Source of the DNA: a virus
Virus record (IMG/VR): IMGVR_UViG_3300027771_000106
Location: 1-23,169 of that record
Strand: one strand, 5' to 3'
DNA: 23,169 bases
The notes under the pieces were generated by a model. It did not search any database. It worked only from the letters and a program-made list of their open reading frames with translations, and had not been told where the DNA came from. The translations under genes were made by a program, and so were the position numbers. Below are positions 1 through 7,262 of this stretch, one piece after another; the first letter of the stretch is position 1, and each line of letters starts with the position of its first letter.

Positions 1-142
1 CGTCAGCGGTGCGCAGGCCACCAGAAGAAGGTATGCCGAAGTCAATAATAGATAGTTGTATTGCACGATCTAATATTTCAATTAACCGAGAGTCTATACC
101 CGTGCGGTTGTTTAGCGATGACTGTCCAAATTGAAAACTCAT
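1..142 (-). CDS. Endolysin, M15-family peptidase, N-terminal part only (cut by window edge)
   Basis: Only the first 47 residues are in the window; the rest lies beyond base 1. They resemble the start of VanY/L-alanyl-D-glutamate peptidases used as phage endolysins: an opening F-x-F-x-x-S-S-x-x-L pattern, then a helix, then I-D-F-G-I-P-S-S-G-G-L-R-T. In this family the corresponding I-D-F ... G-x-R-T segment leads into the first zinc-binding residues. The zinc ligands themselves are outside the window, so catalysis cannot be confirmed. By family knowledge it would cut peptidoglycan stem peptides at lysis. Its ATG overlaps the stop of the small membrane protein upstream (ATGA), with a GGAG ten bases before the start. 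Placement at the end of the late operon, after membrane proteins, fits a lysis role. Confidence 0.7.
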   Translation of the reverse strand, partial: MSFQFGQSSLNNRTGIDSRLIEILDRAIQLSIIDFGIPSSGGLRTAD

Positions 143-318
143 TTTGGCATATCTCCATTTATGTACATCCAAATAACTGCGCTTACAGCGGACAGTATCC
201 AAAGAATCTTTTTCATCACCGATTTTCCGACACTTTGATAAAATATATCATAGGCTTTATTCGCTGCCAGCTCGGCAATTTCGTCTTTCTCTGCGTCTGT
301 TAATGGCCTGTCAGTCAT
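139..318 (-). CDS. Small single-pass membrane protein, candidate holin
   Basis: A 59-residue protein with a charged, helical N-terminal half (about residues 1-35) and one hydrophobic segment at about residues 38-53 (I-L-W-I-L-S-A-V-S-A-V-I-W), followed by a short polar tail. AGGA lies eight bases before the ATG, and the stop overlaps the start of the endolysin gene (ATGA), so the two are probably co-translated. I do not recognise a named family. Size, one membrane segment and direct linkage to the endolysin make a holin or holin partner the best guess. That is inference from context; it could also be an antiholin or an unrelated small membrane protein. Confidence 0.6.
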   Translation of the reverse strand: MTDRPLTDAEKDEIAELAANKAYDIFYQSVGKSVMKKILWILSAVSAVIWMYINGDMPK

Positions 319-328
319 ATTACAAATC

Positions 329-913
329 CTAATTAGCTAATGGGTTATCAAGTGCACGCTGCAACTTTTTATTAAGCCTTGACTCAAGCTCAGTTAATTT
401 TCTTTCTACGTCAGTCCTTATAGTGTCTGACTTTTGCTCGTAATCGTTCTGTAATTGGTCACGCTTGTTTTCAAAGCGGCCATCGGCAACATCGATAGTG
501 CCTCTAACATCAGCTTCTATCTTTGCTATGTCGTCTTCAACCTTATCGATGATCTTCTCTTGGCGGTTAATGTCTTCACGCATGGATTGTTTAAGATCCT
601 TGAGCGTAACGTAATGGTCTTCGTTAACATCCTTAATCATGCCGATCTCTTCTTTGAACAGGCCGATCTCTTTGCTAACAAATTCCATGTGAGCATCCAC
701 AATGGAAAACTTACCATCCATGACTGCTATGCGCTTGTCGTACTCGGATAGGTCAGGTGATACGAATGAGCTGATCCTAGCCTCCATATCAAGGTAACGC
801 TGGTACACTTCAAAGCCACCCCATAGGCCACCAATAATGGTTCCAAGAAGAGGCACGATTAATAGCATCTTACTGCCACCTAACTTAACACCACCGTACT
901 CTAGTTCTGCCAT
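329..913 (-). CDS. Membrane-anchored coiled-coil protein in the lysis region
   Basis: A 194-residue protein with a short N-terminus, a hydrophobic segment at about residues 16-36 (M-L-L-I-V-P-L-L-G-T-I-I-G-G-L-W-G-G-F), and then about 150 residues rich in Glu, Lys, Asp, Ile and Leu that look like long helices or coiled coil. The layout of an N-terminal anchor plus long helical domain is also that of inner-membrane spanins (Rz). However, it is longer than lambda Rz, and I find no lipobox-bearing Rz1-like frame near its start. It could instead be a holin-associated or structural protein. Its start overlaps the nidogen-like gene by 13 bases, and a 59-residue membrane protein and the endolysin follow. 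Function is not established. Confidence 0.7.
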   Translation of the reverse strand: MAELEYGGVKLGGSKMLLIVPLLGTIIGGLWGGFEVYQRYLDMEARISSFVSPDLSEYDKRIAVMDGKFSIVDAHMEFVSKEIGLFKEEIGMIKDVNEDHYVTLKDLKQSMREDINRQEKIIDKVEDDIAKIEADVRGTIDVADGRFENKRDQLQNDYEQKSDTIRTDVERKLTELESRLNKKLQRALDNPLAN

Positions 914-2340
914 TGCAAATCCACCAACTTGTTATGTAGTATTTGATTCGCTAGGCCATTGCGTAGACCGCGCTGGTTTTCGGGAATCTTCTTATCTGCG
1001 TAGACCACTTCGTACTCATAGAACGGAGCATCGACTAAGGCTATGCCTGTATTAAATCCTGAGTTATACCCTAGCAAAGCAATGATATAATTTTGCAAAT
1101 CCTTCTGAGCCTGTAAGCTGGTAGCCTTACCAATCTCTTTAGCTAAAGACTTGAGCTTGTTGGTAATGATGGCTCGCATCTTCTGTTCTTTCGATTGTTT
1201 CTTCTCTGTCTTAGTAGGCTCTTGAACTTCCTGAACAGCCTCTATTTCTGCAACTTCCTCGACAACTTCCAGTTCTGGTTCTATTGCTGCAAGTTCCTCT
1301 GCTAGTTCAGCCTCGACCTCTTCAATAATGTCTACTTGAGGGTCTTCTACAACCTCTATTTCTGCAACTTCCTGAACTTCTACTTTTACAGTTTCTTGTA
1401 CAACTGTTGCCACTATGACAACTTCTGGCATCACTACCTGTACAGGCGGTATATAAGCCATTGCAGTCTCTTCCTCAACTACGATCGTGAGATAGTAATT
1501 AGGGCATGACACGCTGTAACTAGAATCAATATCGCACTGCTGATCCAAATACGCCTGCTGATACCCATCGCACCCTATATCATACAATGGGCTTTCTGCA
1601 CAGCTCTGGTTGTATATGTACTCAGCGTAGGCTTCGGGGTAGTAGTTGCAAATCAATGAACTCATTGGCTTGGCACTACATATACTATTGCCCTCTGGTA
1701 TCACTATTGGCTGAGTTCCTTGGCTGTCCCAATAGACTGCGCCATGTTCTTGTATTTCGTTGTAGAACCATTGCTCGTACTCGCCTAAACTTCTATCGCC
1801 TACTATTCCAACAGTCACGTTATGATTCTTTATATCCAAATTCTCATACGTCATTTTTATATTGCCTGCTGGGTAAATAGTCAGGTCAAACGTATTATCT
1901 GTGGCTTCATCGTAATACTCAGATAAATTCTTCCACATATACTTTTGGTATGTAGAATCACCTTGGCTGTAGAAGCGTCCTCGCCCAGTGTTAATTAAGT
2001 CCGTATGGAACGGCATAATGGTATAGTTGAAGCGCGAACCAGTATAGTGATCTAGGTCAACACCCTCGCAACAAAACCCATCGTACTGAGGCTCTAAGAA
2101 GCCAACAACTCCGTTAGCAAACATGAAGCTGGTAATGTAATTGTTACCGTAAAATGGAAAGGTGAAGCCTAGTGGAACTTCTACCCATCCATCGTCTGGT
2201 ATCTCGTACTCTATTACACGCGCGTCAGCGTTAGAGTAAGAAGATAGCAAAAACACCCATACCAAGAATGCCAGCCCAAAGATTGTCCAAGAACTTGCCC
2301 CTGTCCATCGTTGTAATTTCTTCTTTAGTTGGTATCTCAT
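901..2340 (-). CDS. Exported nidogen-like protein with Cys/Tyr repeats and Val/Glu-rich stalk
   Basis: A 479-residue protein built from distinct parts. Residues 1-40 look like a signal peptide: basic start, hydrophobic core at about 18-32, and A-D-A just before the mature part. Residues about 55-205 resemble the nidogen (NIDO) extracellular domain, with F-P-F-Y-G ... F-M-F-A-N-G-V-V-G-F near the start. Residues about 221-283 hold spaced Cys and Tyr residues in a repeat. Residues about 290-375 are almost only Val, Glu, Ile, Ala and Pro. Residues 380-420 are a basic helix, and the last 50 form a separate C-terminal segment. GGAG lies seven bases before the ATG. The first 110 bases overlap the upstream gene in another frame. 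A surface or virion-associated adhesion role is likely; a lysis role is possible from location. Confidence 0.75.
   Translation of the reverse strand: MRYQLKKKLQRWTGASSWTIFGLAFLVWVFLLSSYSNADARVIEYEIPDDGWVEVPLGFTFPFYGNNYITSFMFANGVVGFLEPQYDGFCCEGVDLDHYTGSRFNYTIMPFHTDLINTGRGRFYSQGDSTYQKYMWKNLSEYYDEATDNTFDLTIYPAGNIKMTYENLDIKNHNVTVGIVGDRSLGEYEQWFYNEIQEHGAVYWDSQGTQPIVIPEGNSICSAKPMSSLICNYYPEAYAEYIYNQSCAESPLYDIGCDGYQQAYLDQQCDIDSSYSVSCPNYYLTIVVEEETAMAYIPPVQVVMPEVVIVATVVQETVKVEVQEVAEIEVVEDPQVDIIEEVEAELAEELAAIEPELEVVEEVAEIEAVQEVQEPTKTEKKQSKEQKMRAIITNKLKSLAKEIGKATSLQAQKDLQNYIIALLGYNSGFNTGIALVDAPFYEYEVVYADKKIPENQRGLRNGLANQILHNKLVDLQWQN
1239..1373. repeat. Two 21-bp direct repeats in the Val/Glu-rich stalk
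   Basis: The same 21 bases (beginning cctctatttctgcaacttcc) occur at 1239-1259 and 1353-1373, exactly 114 bases apart, so in frame. They encode the repeated E-V-A-E-I-E part of the nidogen-like protein. They suggest duplication, and possible expansion or contraction, of the stalk. Confidence 0.8.
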
Positions 2341-2773
2341 CTTCGTTCTCCACCCATAGAGCTTTGGCTTCTGTTCCTATCTTGCCTTTGATTGGGCATG
2401 GTGTGCCTGCCTTCAACATGGCATCAAATACTCTAAAGTCCTGACACATCACGCTAACTGCCGCCACTTTCATTCCCATATCGAAAAGAATTTTACTGAT
2501 CTTTAATCGCTCGCAATTGGCATCTCTATAGGCTTGGCCTGTGCTAATGCCGATGATCTGCGTCTGTACTGCACCACTCACCCCGATGGCGCACAAATCT
2601 GAGTTGCTAGCGTTAATAGATGGCGAGATAGCTGATGGAGGATTAGTCCTTATCGTTGTAGTTGTCGCCGACTTACTACTAACCGTAGAATTACTGGTTG
2701 AATCAGTGACAATAGGGTCAGCAGCAGTAGCCATGACAGGCAGCAATAAAGCTAGACAGATTAGCCTACGCAT
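2231..2773 (-). CDS. Exported hypothetical protein with C-terminal membrane segment
   Basis: A 180-residue protein of no family known to me. It starts with a clear signal peptide (M-R-R-L-I-C-L-A-L-L-L-P-V-M-A-T-A-A, cleavage likely near residue 18). A Ser/Thr-rich region of about 40 residues follows, then a conserved-looking core with four cysteines, then an acidic patch. It ends with a hydrophobic segment, about the last 20 residues, finishing A-I-F-L-L. I chose the ATG at 2773 over two TTG codons just upstream; it overlaps the previous stop by eight bases. The final 110 bases also encode the signal peptide of the next gene in another frame. It may be a membrane-bound envelope or lysis-related protein; the function is unknown. 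Confidence 0.7.
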   Translation of the reverse strand: MRRLICLALLLPVMATAADPIVTDSTSNSTVSSKSATTTTIRTNPPSAISPSINASNSDLCAIGVSGAVQTQIIGISTGQAYRDANCERLKISKILFDMGMKVAAVSVMCQDFRVFDAMLKAGTPCPIKGKIGTEAKALWVENEDEIPTKEEITTMDRGKFLDNLWAGILGMGVFAIFLL

Positions 2774-3389
2774 CAACAATACTTACAAACGCTGGGTCTA
2801 CTTCCAAGCTAGGCCAGCCATGAGTGGTGTTATCTACGTCACGGTTATGCTCATCAGTCTCAGGGCCATAAGTCTCAACACCTTCATTAGATGTATGTTT
2901 AATCTTGCGAGTCTCTACCATAGGTGTGTTCTGATACAAGATCACATCAGCTAGAGTAACCAGTGCAGTAATGGCAGCTTCTTTGGCGTCCATCTCTGTA
3001 TAGATTGCAGTAGCGTGAGTAGCTATGTCAGCAGGTACAGCCTTGCCACCTTTAGATGCGCGTGACCAGTACCAATCCACTGCACTTTGCAATGAACTAG
3101 CTTGAGCCTTTACGCTGGATAGCATAGTTTCTTTAAGACTGTCTACATCCTTATCGTGAGTAGCATAAGTACCAACCACTTCACCACCAACTAAAGCACG
3201 GCTAATCGCACCTGAGTTATAATAACGTGTGTCTACTCTAGTCTCGCTGTACGGTAAGATACCAATTGCTGCTAGTTCTGCTTTACTCCATAGAGCAAAG
3301 ATATTCCTTGGGTATTGAACCGAATCGATGGTCAAGCCTCTAGGCTTATTGACTACAAATCCTGATTCTGTGTTTCCTACAAACCACAT
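2766..3389 (-). CDS. Tail-fibre-associated hypothetical protein
   Basis: A 207-residue protein. The N-terminal part (W-F-V-G-N-T ... F-A-L-W-S-K-A-E-L-A-A-I-G-I) resembles the start of small fibre-linked or fibre-assembly proteins in marine tailed phages. A central section, about residues 80-160, is helical and Ala-rich; the C-terminus is polar. AGGAG lies seven bases before the ATG, among the best ribosome sites in the window. It follows the large LamG-like adhesin after a 26-base gap. A role as chaperone or accessory protein for the fibres is inferred from position and from the general resemblance; I see no catalytic motif. Confidence 0.6.
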   Translation of the reverse strand: MWFVGNTESGFVVNKPRGLTIDSVQYPRNIFALWSKAELAAIGILPYSETRVDTRYYNSGAISRALVGGEVVGTYATHDKDVDSLKETMLSSVKAQASSLQSAVDWYWSRASKGGKAVPADIATHATAIYTEMDAKEAAITALVTLADVILYQNTPMVETRKIKHTSNEGVETYGPETDEHNRDVDNTTHGWPSLEVDPAFVSIVDA

Positions 3390-3415
3390 AGTGTTTCTCC
3401 TAAATTGTGATTAAA

Positions 3416-5776
3416 TTATCTTGCGTTAGAATGCTTGAAGGGGCTTTCAGCTATGGCGTAATATATGTAAGTGCCACCTGAAGCATTCATACCTGCCCAT
3501 GTAGCCCTTAACTTAAAACCGTTGGATAGCATATCTCTATCAATTGTGGTTGTTGTTGTATCCTCAGCGTTTGAGTTGCTGGGGTATAGATTGCCTCGTA
3601 CATAGTTAGACGGGTTTCGTGAGGTATCAACAACTGACCATGACTCAGCAGCATCAGTCCTCTTAATCATTACAAACGCTGGCCTAAAACCCGTATAAAC
3701 CATAGGCCCATCAGACGAACCATTTCCGCTGTATGAGCCTACTTTGGAATAGCCATCAACGCTGTGGAATGCGTAGGAGATATAGGTTCTAGAACTTTGA
3801 TTGACGTCTCCGTTACCACCTCTAAACTTGTATACTGAACTTGTAATCCCCGTGCCGTCATAAAAGACAGAGGTTGTATAGGCTTGCCCTGTACCATTAA
3901 GATATAGGTAGCCCGCATTAGCTGCAAACGCACCGCCTAGATCTTTATGCCAAGTAGGCCAAACTCCTGAATTTGACCTTCCTTTGGTAATTATTAAATC
4001 TGGACGTTGAGACAAGCCATGACCCACTGTAGCTGCAACACCATTACCTGTATAGCTAACAATACTAAACCCAGCGTCTACGTTAGCAGATACAGTGGAG
4101 GTGATAGTGCCATCAGTGTTAGATACACCAGTGCCGCCAGCTTTCCAGTTCCATGCTGCGTAAGTGTAACCATTGGTATTCCAATCTGGATTAGAAGTAA
4201 AACCATCAGCATCAGGAGCTATAGAGGTGAGCCCCGTATAAGCGGCACTGGTAGAGTTGGTTTGCATATACCCTCCAAACCCCTGAACAGAATCGCCTAT
4301 AGAGTGGCCTTGAGTGTGACTTCTTGACTTATGCCAAGATAAATCAGTTTGAAAACCAACTCCGTCCACATACATAGAAGTTCCATCTGCTGTCCAAGTA
4401 ACAGCACTAAAGTTCTCGCTAGGCACTACAGTAGGCTCTGGCAAGTTCTTCGTACATAACGCTAAGAACCCTGTTGGGGGAGCGTAGTAGAAATCGCCAA
4501 TACCGTTGGAGTCTTGATGACCTTGAGGTGTTTTGTTACCTGCGAATGAAGAGTCTTGACCGAAGTTGAATGTTACCGAGGCATCATCTGTCACCACTGC
4601 ATCAAAATATGCGTTTACATAAGGGATGCTTGATATTGTGCCTTGGGAGACGTTGTTCTTATAAAATGTTAAAGTTTTGGCATCCATGTCTAATGCCATG
4701 CCAATAATATCTCCAGCATTATATCCAGCCCCGTAGCTTGATACTGTACCATTAATTACTTTGTTCCCACTTTGCCGCTTATAGCCAACAAGTTTATTAT
4801 TACTATCGAATTTAACTGCTGTTGTATCAGTAGCATCAGTAACACAAGCGTATATAGCAATCCCTTCCCCTGCTGTGTTTAGCAGCATTTCGGAATACCA
4901 TTTCCCAGCACTCATAGATATTGAAGATGGCGAATGCTGCCATGCAGCATGAGCGGAAGTAGATCGTAAGTTACCTTCTGATTTTACTGATCTATTGCCA
5001 GAATCGGTTAGTACATTACACACAGCAAAGTTATTAGTAGGGCTATCCAACATCTGGTCTGTTGCAGCTAGGTTCGTAGGCGTCCAGTTGTTACTGCCAG
5101 CCGCATCATTGCCGAGACTACCACTGTCCTTGAAGTCCAAGTAGAAGCCATTAGTGCCTCTAGCGCCTGCGTATGCTTTAGGTATCCACTCACCATAGTC
5201 ACCTGTCTCACCGAATGAGTCTGGTGTTAAGGCTTGTCCGTCAATGAAGTTAACTTCTGCTAGGTAGCCGTCAAAGTACGCTGCGGCAGTAGGAGAGAAA
5301 CGCCCCAAGCCATTAGCTATTGCGTCATTTATATGTGTATCGGTATTAAGTGCTATGGGTGAGGCTATATTGACTTGTAATTCACCATTCATATACATAC
5401 GCACTCTGTCAGCAGCGGTAGCGTTTGATGTGTCCACTACTAAAGTTACGTGATACCACGCAGACGGATCGCGGAATAATCCTGATGTATTAAAAACTGT
5501 TGCCGTACTGTGTTGCAAAAAGAATCTGTTATTATTGAATGCAAAGTACGTGTTAACTGTGCCAGATGAGCCTGCACTCATTAGTGCTTTATTACTAGTG
5601 CTTACATCACCTAGCTTAACCCACCCACTCCAAGTCCAAGTCTTACGATTACCAGCACTAGCTGGAGTACGACTCAAGTAAGCACTATCATCATCATTAA
5701 ACCTAAGACTATTATCTATCTCATAGCCTCCTGCTGCACTTGCCCCCATAACGGTGTTTTCATTAAGTACGCTCAT
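3416..5776 (-). CDS. Large tail adhesin with LamG-like, SPRY-like and duplicated C-terminal domains
   Basis: A 786-residue, Ser/Thr/Gly/Asn-rich beta protein. Residues about 20-185 look like a LamG/concanavalin-type jelly roll (W-T-W-S-G-W-V near the start, W-Y-H-V-T-L-V-V-D in the middle, then M-Y-M-N-G). A linker with W-T-P-T-N follows. Residues about 255-430 resemble a SPRY-like fold (G-K-W-Y-S-E-M at the start, D-I-I-G-M-A-L-D-M then L-T-F-Y-K-N-N-V). The last 200 or so residues contain two related copies of one domain, each opening with S-Y-x-G-N-G and ending near Y-I-x-Y-A. LamG and SPRY folds bind glycans or proteins, so host-surface recognition is the likely job. It sits downstream of the tail tip and two smaller fibre proteins, as expected. 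Confidence 0.8.
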   Translation of the reverse strand: MSVLNENTVMGASAAGGYEIDNSLRFNDDDSAYLSRTPASAGNRKTWTWSGWVKLGDVSTSNKALMSAGSSGTVNTYFAFNNNRFFLQHSTATVFNTSGLFRDPSAWYHVTLVVDTSNATAADRVRMYMNGELQVNIASPIALNTDTHINDAIANGLGRFSPTAAAYFDGYLAEVNFIDGQALTPDSFGETGDYGEWIPKAYAGARGTNGFYLDFKDSGSLGNDAAGSNNWTPTNLAATDQMLDSPTNNFAVCNVLTDSGNRSVKSEGNLRSTSAHAAWQHSPSSISMSAGKWYSEMLLNTAGEGIAIYACVTDATDTTAVKFDSNNKLVGYKRQSGNKVINGTVSSYGAGYNAGDIIGMALDMDAKTLTFYKNNVSQGTISSIPYVNAYFDAVVTDDASVTFNFGQDSSFAGNKTPQGHQDSNGIGDFYYAPPTGFLALCTKNLPEPTVVPSENFSAVTWTADGTSMYVDGVGFQTDLSWHKSRSHTQGHSIGDSVQGFGGYMQTNSTSAAYTGLTSIAPDADGFTSNPDWNTNGYTYAAWNWKAGGTGVSNTDGTITSTVSANVDAGFSIVSYTGNGVAATVGHGLSQRPDLIITKGRSNSGVWPTWHKDLGGAFAANAGYLYLNGTGQAYTTSVFYDGTGITSSVYKFRGGNGDVNQSSRTYISYAFHSVDGYSKVGSYSGNGSSDGPMVYTGFRPAFVMIKRTDAAESWSVVDTSRNPSNYVRGNLYPSNSNAEDTTTTTIDRDMLSNGFKLRATWAGMNASGGTYIYYAIAESPFKHSNAR

Positions 5777-5777
5777 A

Positions 5778-6395
5778 TTACTTTACATCCAGTGATACTA
5801 CCGCATGAATCTTAGTTGAGCTTGCCACCACATAATCAAGACGATCTACCGAAGCTGCTGCTGTGCTTAATACAGGAGCAGTGCCACCTACGAACTTGAA
5901 GTAAGAACCGAAAGCTAATGTGCGTGAGCCTGATGCGTCTTGTGTAATAAAGAGTGAGCCAGATTGACCAGCTACAATATTAGTCGGGTTAGCCAAGGTT
6001 CTGTTGCCAGCTAGTGTGACTGAGAAGTTATTACTTAGGGCTAGGTTTGTGGCAATACTGGTCGCATCGGTCAGGGCTGTAACTTCGCCACGTTGACCTG
6101 CTGTGAATGTCTGTACAGCCGTTAGAGTTGCGGCAGCGTTAGCAGTCGTATTAGCAGCGTTGGCAGTGTTTGTGGTAGTCGTCAAAATAGCATCACGGAC
6201 AGCAACGTCTACCCCATCGAATGTCGAGTTAGTCGTTATAGCTCCCGTCATCGCCCCGCCCGCTTTGGCTAAAAAACCACCTAGCAAATTTGTCGATGTA
6301 ATTTTTTTAGTAGTGCCACTATCGTTAACAACAAATTCATCAGCACCGCTAATCGACGTTAATGCTGGTAATTCGCTAATCTTTACGTCTGCCAT
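5778..6395 (-). CDS. Short tail fibre-like protein
   Basis: A 205-residue protein. Its first 40 residues (V-K-I-S-E-L-P-A-L, then A-D-E-F-V-V-N-D-S-G-T-T-K-K-I-T) match the N-terminal pattern common in fibre and head-fibre proteins of marine phages. Residues about 70-105 are an Ala/Asn/Thr-rich stretch, probably a thin helical or repetitive shaft. The C-terminal 95 residues look like a beta sandwich. AAGGGG lies six bases before the ATG. The gene is between two other fibre genes and separated from them by one to three bases, so a shared trimeric fibre assembly is plausible. No enzymatic motif is visible. Confidence 0.65.
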   Translation of the reverse strand: MADVKISELPALTSISGADEFVVNDSGTTKKITSTNLLGGFLAKAGGAMTGAITTNSTFDGVDVAVRDAILTTTTNTANAANTTANAAATLTAVQTFTAGQRGEVTALTDATSIATNLALSNNFSVTLAGNRTLANPTNIVAGQSGSLFITQDASGSRTLAFGSYFKFVGGTAPVLSTAAASVDRLDYVVASSTKIHAVVSLDVK

Positions 6396-6398
6396 AAA

Positions 6399-7262
6399 TT
6401 ACCCCTTAATTTCCATTAGTGTCATTGTTGAATAAACTCCACGCCCACCTAACCTAGCATTGCCTGACGAATCTGCACGCCTAAATGCCACTGTATATGC
6501 CACGCTTGAAGTGCTATTTGGCGAATCCAAATGACTTGCTGAAAGCATAGTATCTGACGAATTATTTGACCCGATAGCTGCATTTGAATAGCCAAAAGCT
6601 GACGTTGTATTTGAGTGTCCCTGTATACCAGCCGCTAAATTTGTTCCGCTTAAATTAGTATTTAAACCCGAGCCTCTAAATACTGTTGTTGCAACTGCCG
6701 CAAATGTCGATGAGCCATAATTTTGACAATTAACATGGAATTGAACTAATATTTTATTAGAAGCACTAGACGGGGTAATTGATGCGGTCAGAGGGCTTCC
6801 AACCATACTTCCCGATGTTGTTTCTTGGTATGCTCCCCACGCTGTATTAATAACCTGTAAAACTGAACCCTGTGGCATTTGGGCATCTGTCAAATTACCC
6901 ACTGCCGTTGCCACTGCGGAATCCACCAAAGCCTTTACAAAAGCTGTTGTAGCGATTGATGTGTCATTATCACCACTAGATGGGGTGGGCGCTGTCGGGT
7001 TGCCAGAAAGGTTAGGGCTGGCTAGTGTGGCTAGGCCCAAGTTTGCAGCATCTAATGTGCCCACCGTTACCCAAGCATTATTAGCACCATTTCGAATCTT
7101 CAAAAGTCCTGCCGAAGTATCTGCCCACTGCTGATAGCTAAATGTGGTGCTTGGTGCGCTGCCGCCACTGTTTTGGCTAACCACTGCATCTAGGACGTTG
7201 TTTAAATCTGTCCTGACGGCTGCCCCCGTCCCGTTTGCTATATCGTAATCATGTTGAGCCAT
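6399..7262 (-). CDS. Tail fibre protein
   Basis: A 287-residue protein. The N-terminal 70 residues (D-Y-D-I-A-N-G-T-G-A-A-V-R-T-D-L-N, then Q-Q-W-A-D-T-S-A-G) form a pattern I associate with tail fibre N-termini of marine siphophages and podophages, thought to bind the tail. A middle section with P-T-A-P-T-P and D-T-S-I-A-T-T-A-F-V is a typical fibre repeat. Residues about 130-287 are Ser/Asn/Thr-rich beta structure. The start overlaps the J-like gene by one base (TAATG) and has AAAGGAAG seven bases upstream. It probably attaches to the tail tip and carries or forms a receptor-binding tip. Confidence 0.75.
   Translation of the reverse strand: MAQHDYDIANGTGAAVRTDLNNVLDAVVSQNSGGSAPSTTFSYQQWADTSAGLLKIRNGANNAWVTVGTLDAANLGLATLASPNLSGNPTAPTPSSGDNDTSIATTAFVKALVDSAVATAVGNLTDAQMPQGSVLQVINTAWGAYQETTSGSMVGSPLTASITPSSASNKILVQFHVNCQNYGSSTFAAVATTVFRGSGLNTNLSGTNLAAGIQGHSNTTSAFGYSNAAIGSNNSSDTMLSASHLDSPNSTSSVAYTVAFRRADSSGNARLGGRGVYSTMTLMEIKG

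Noticed and set aside
1215-1475. Repeat array resembling CRISPR or satellite DNA
   Set aside because: The repeats are in frame inside a coding region, only two copies are exact, and there are no regular spacers or cas genes.
2541-2954. 137-codon open frame on the plus strand
   Set aside because: It lies opposite two well-supported minus-strand genes, has no recognisable product, and every supported gene runs the other way.
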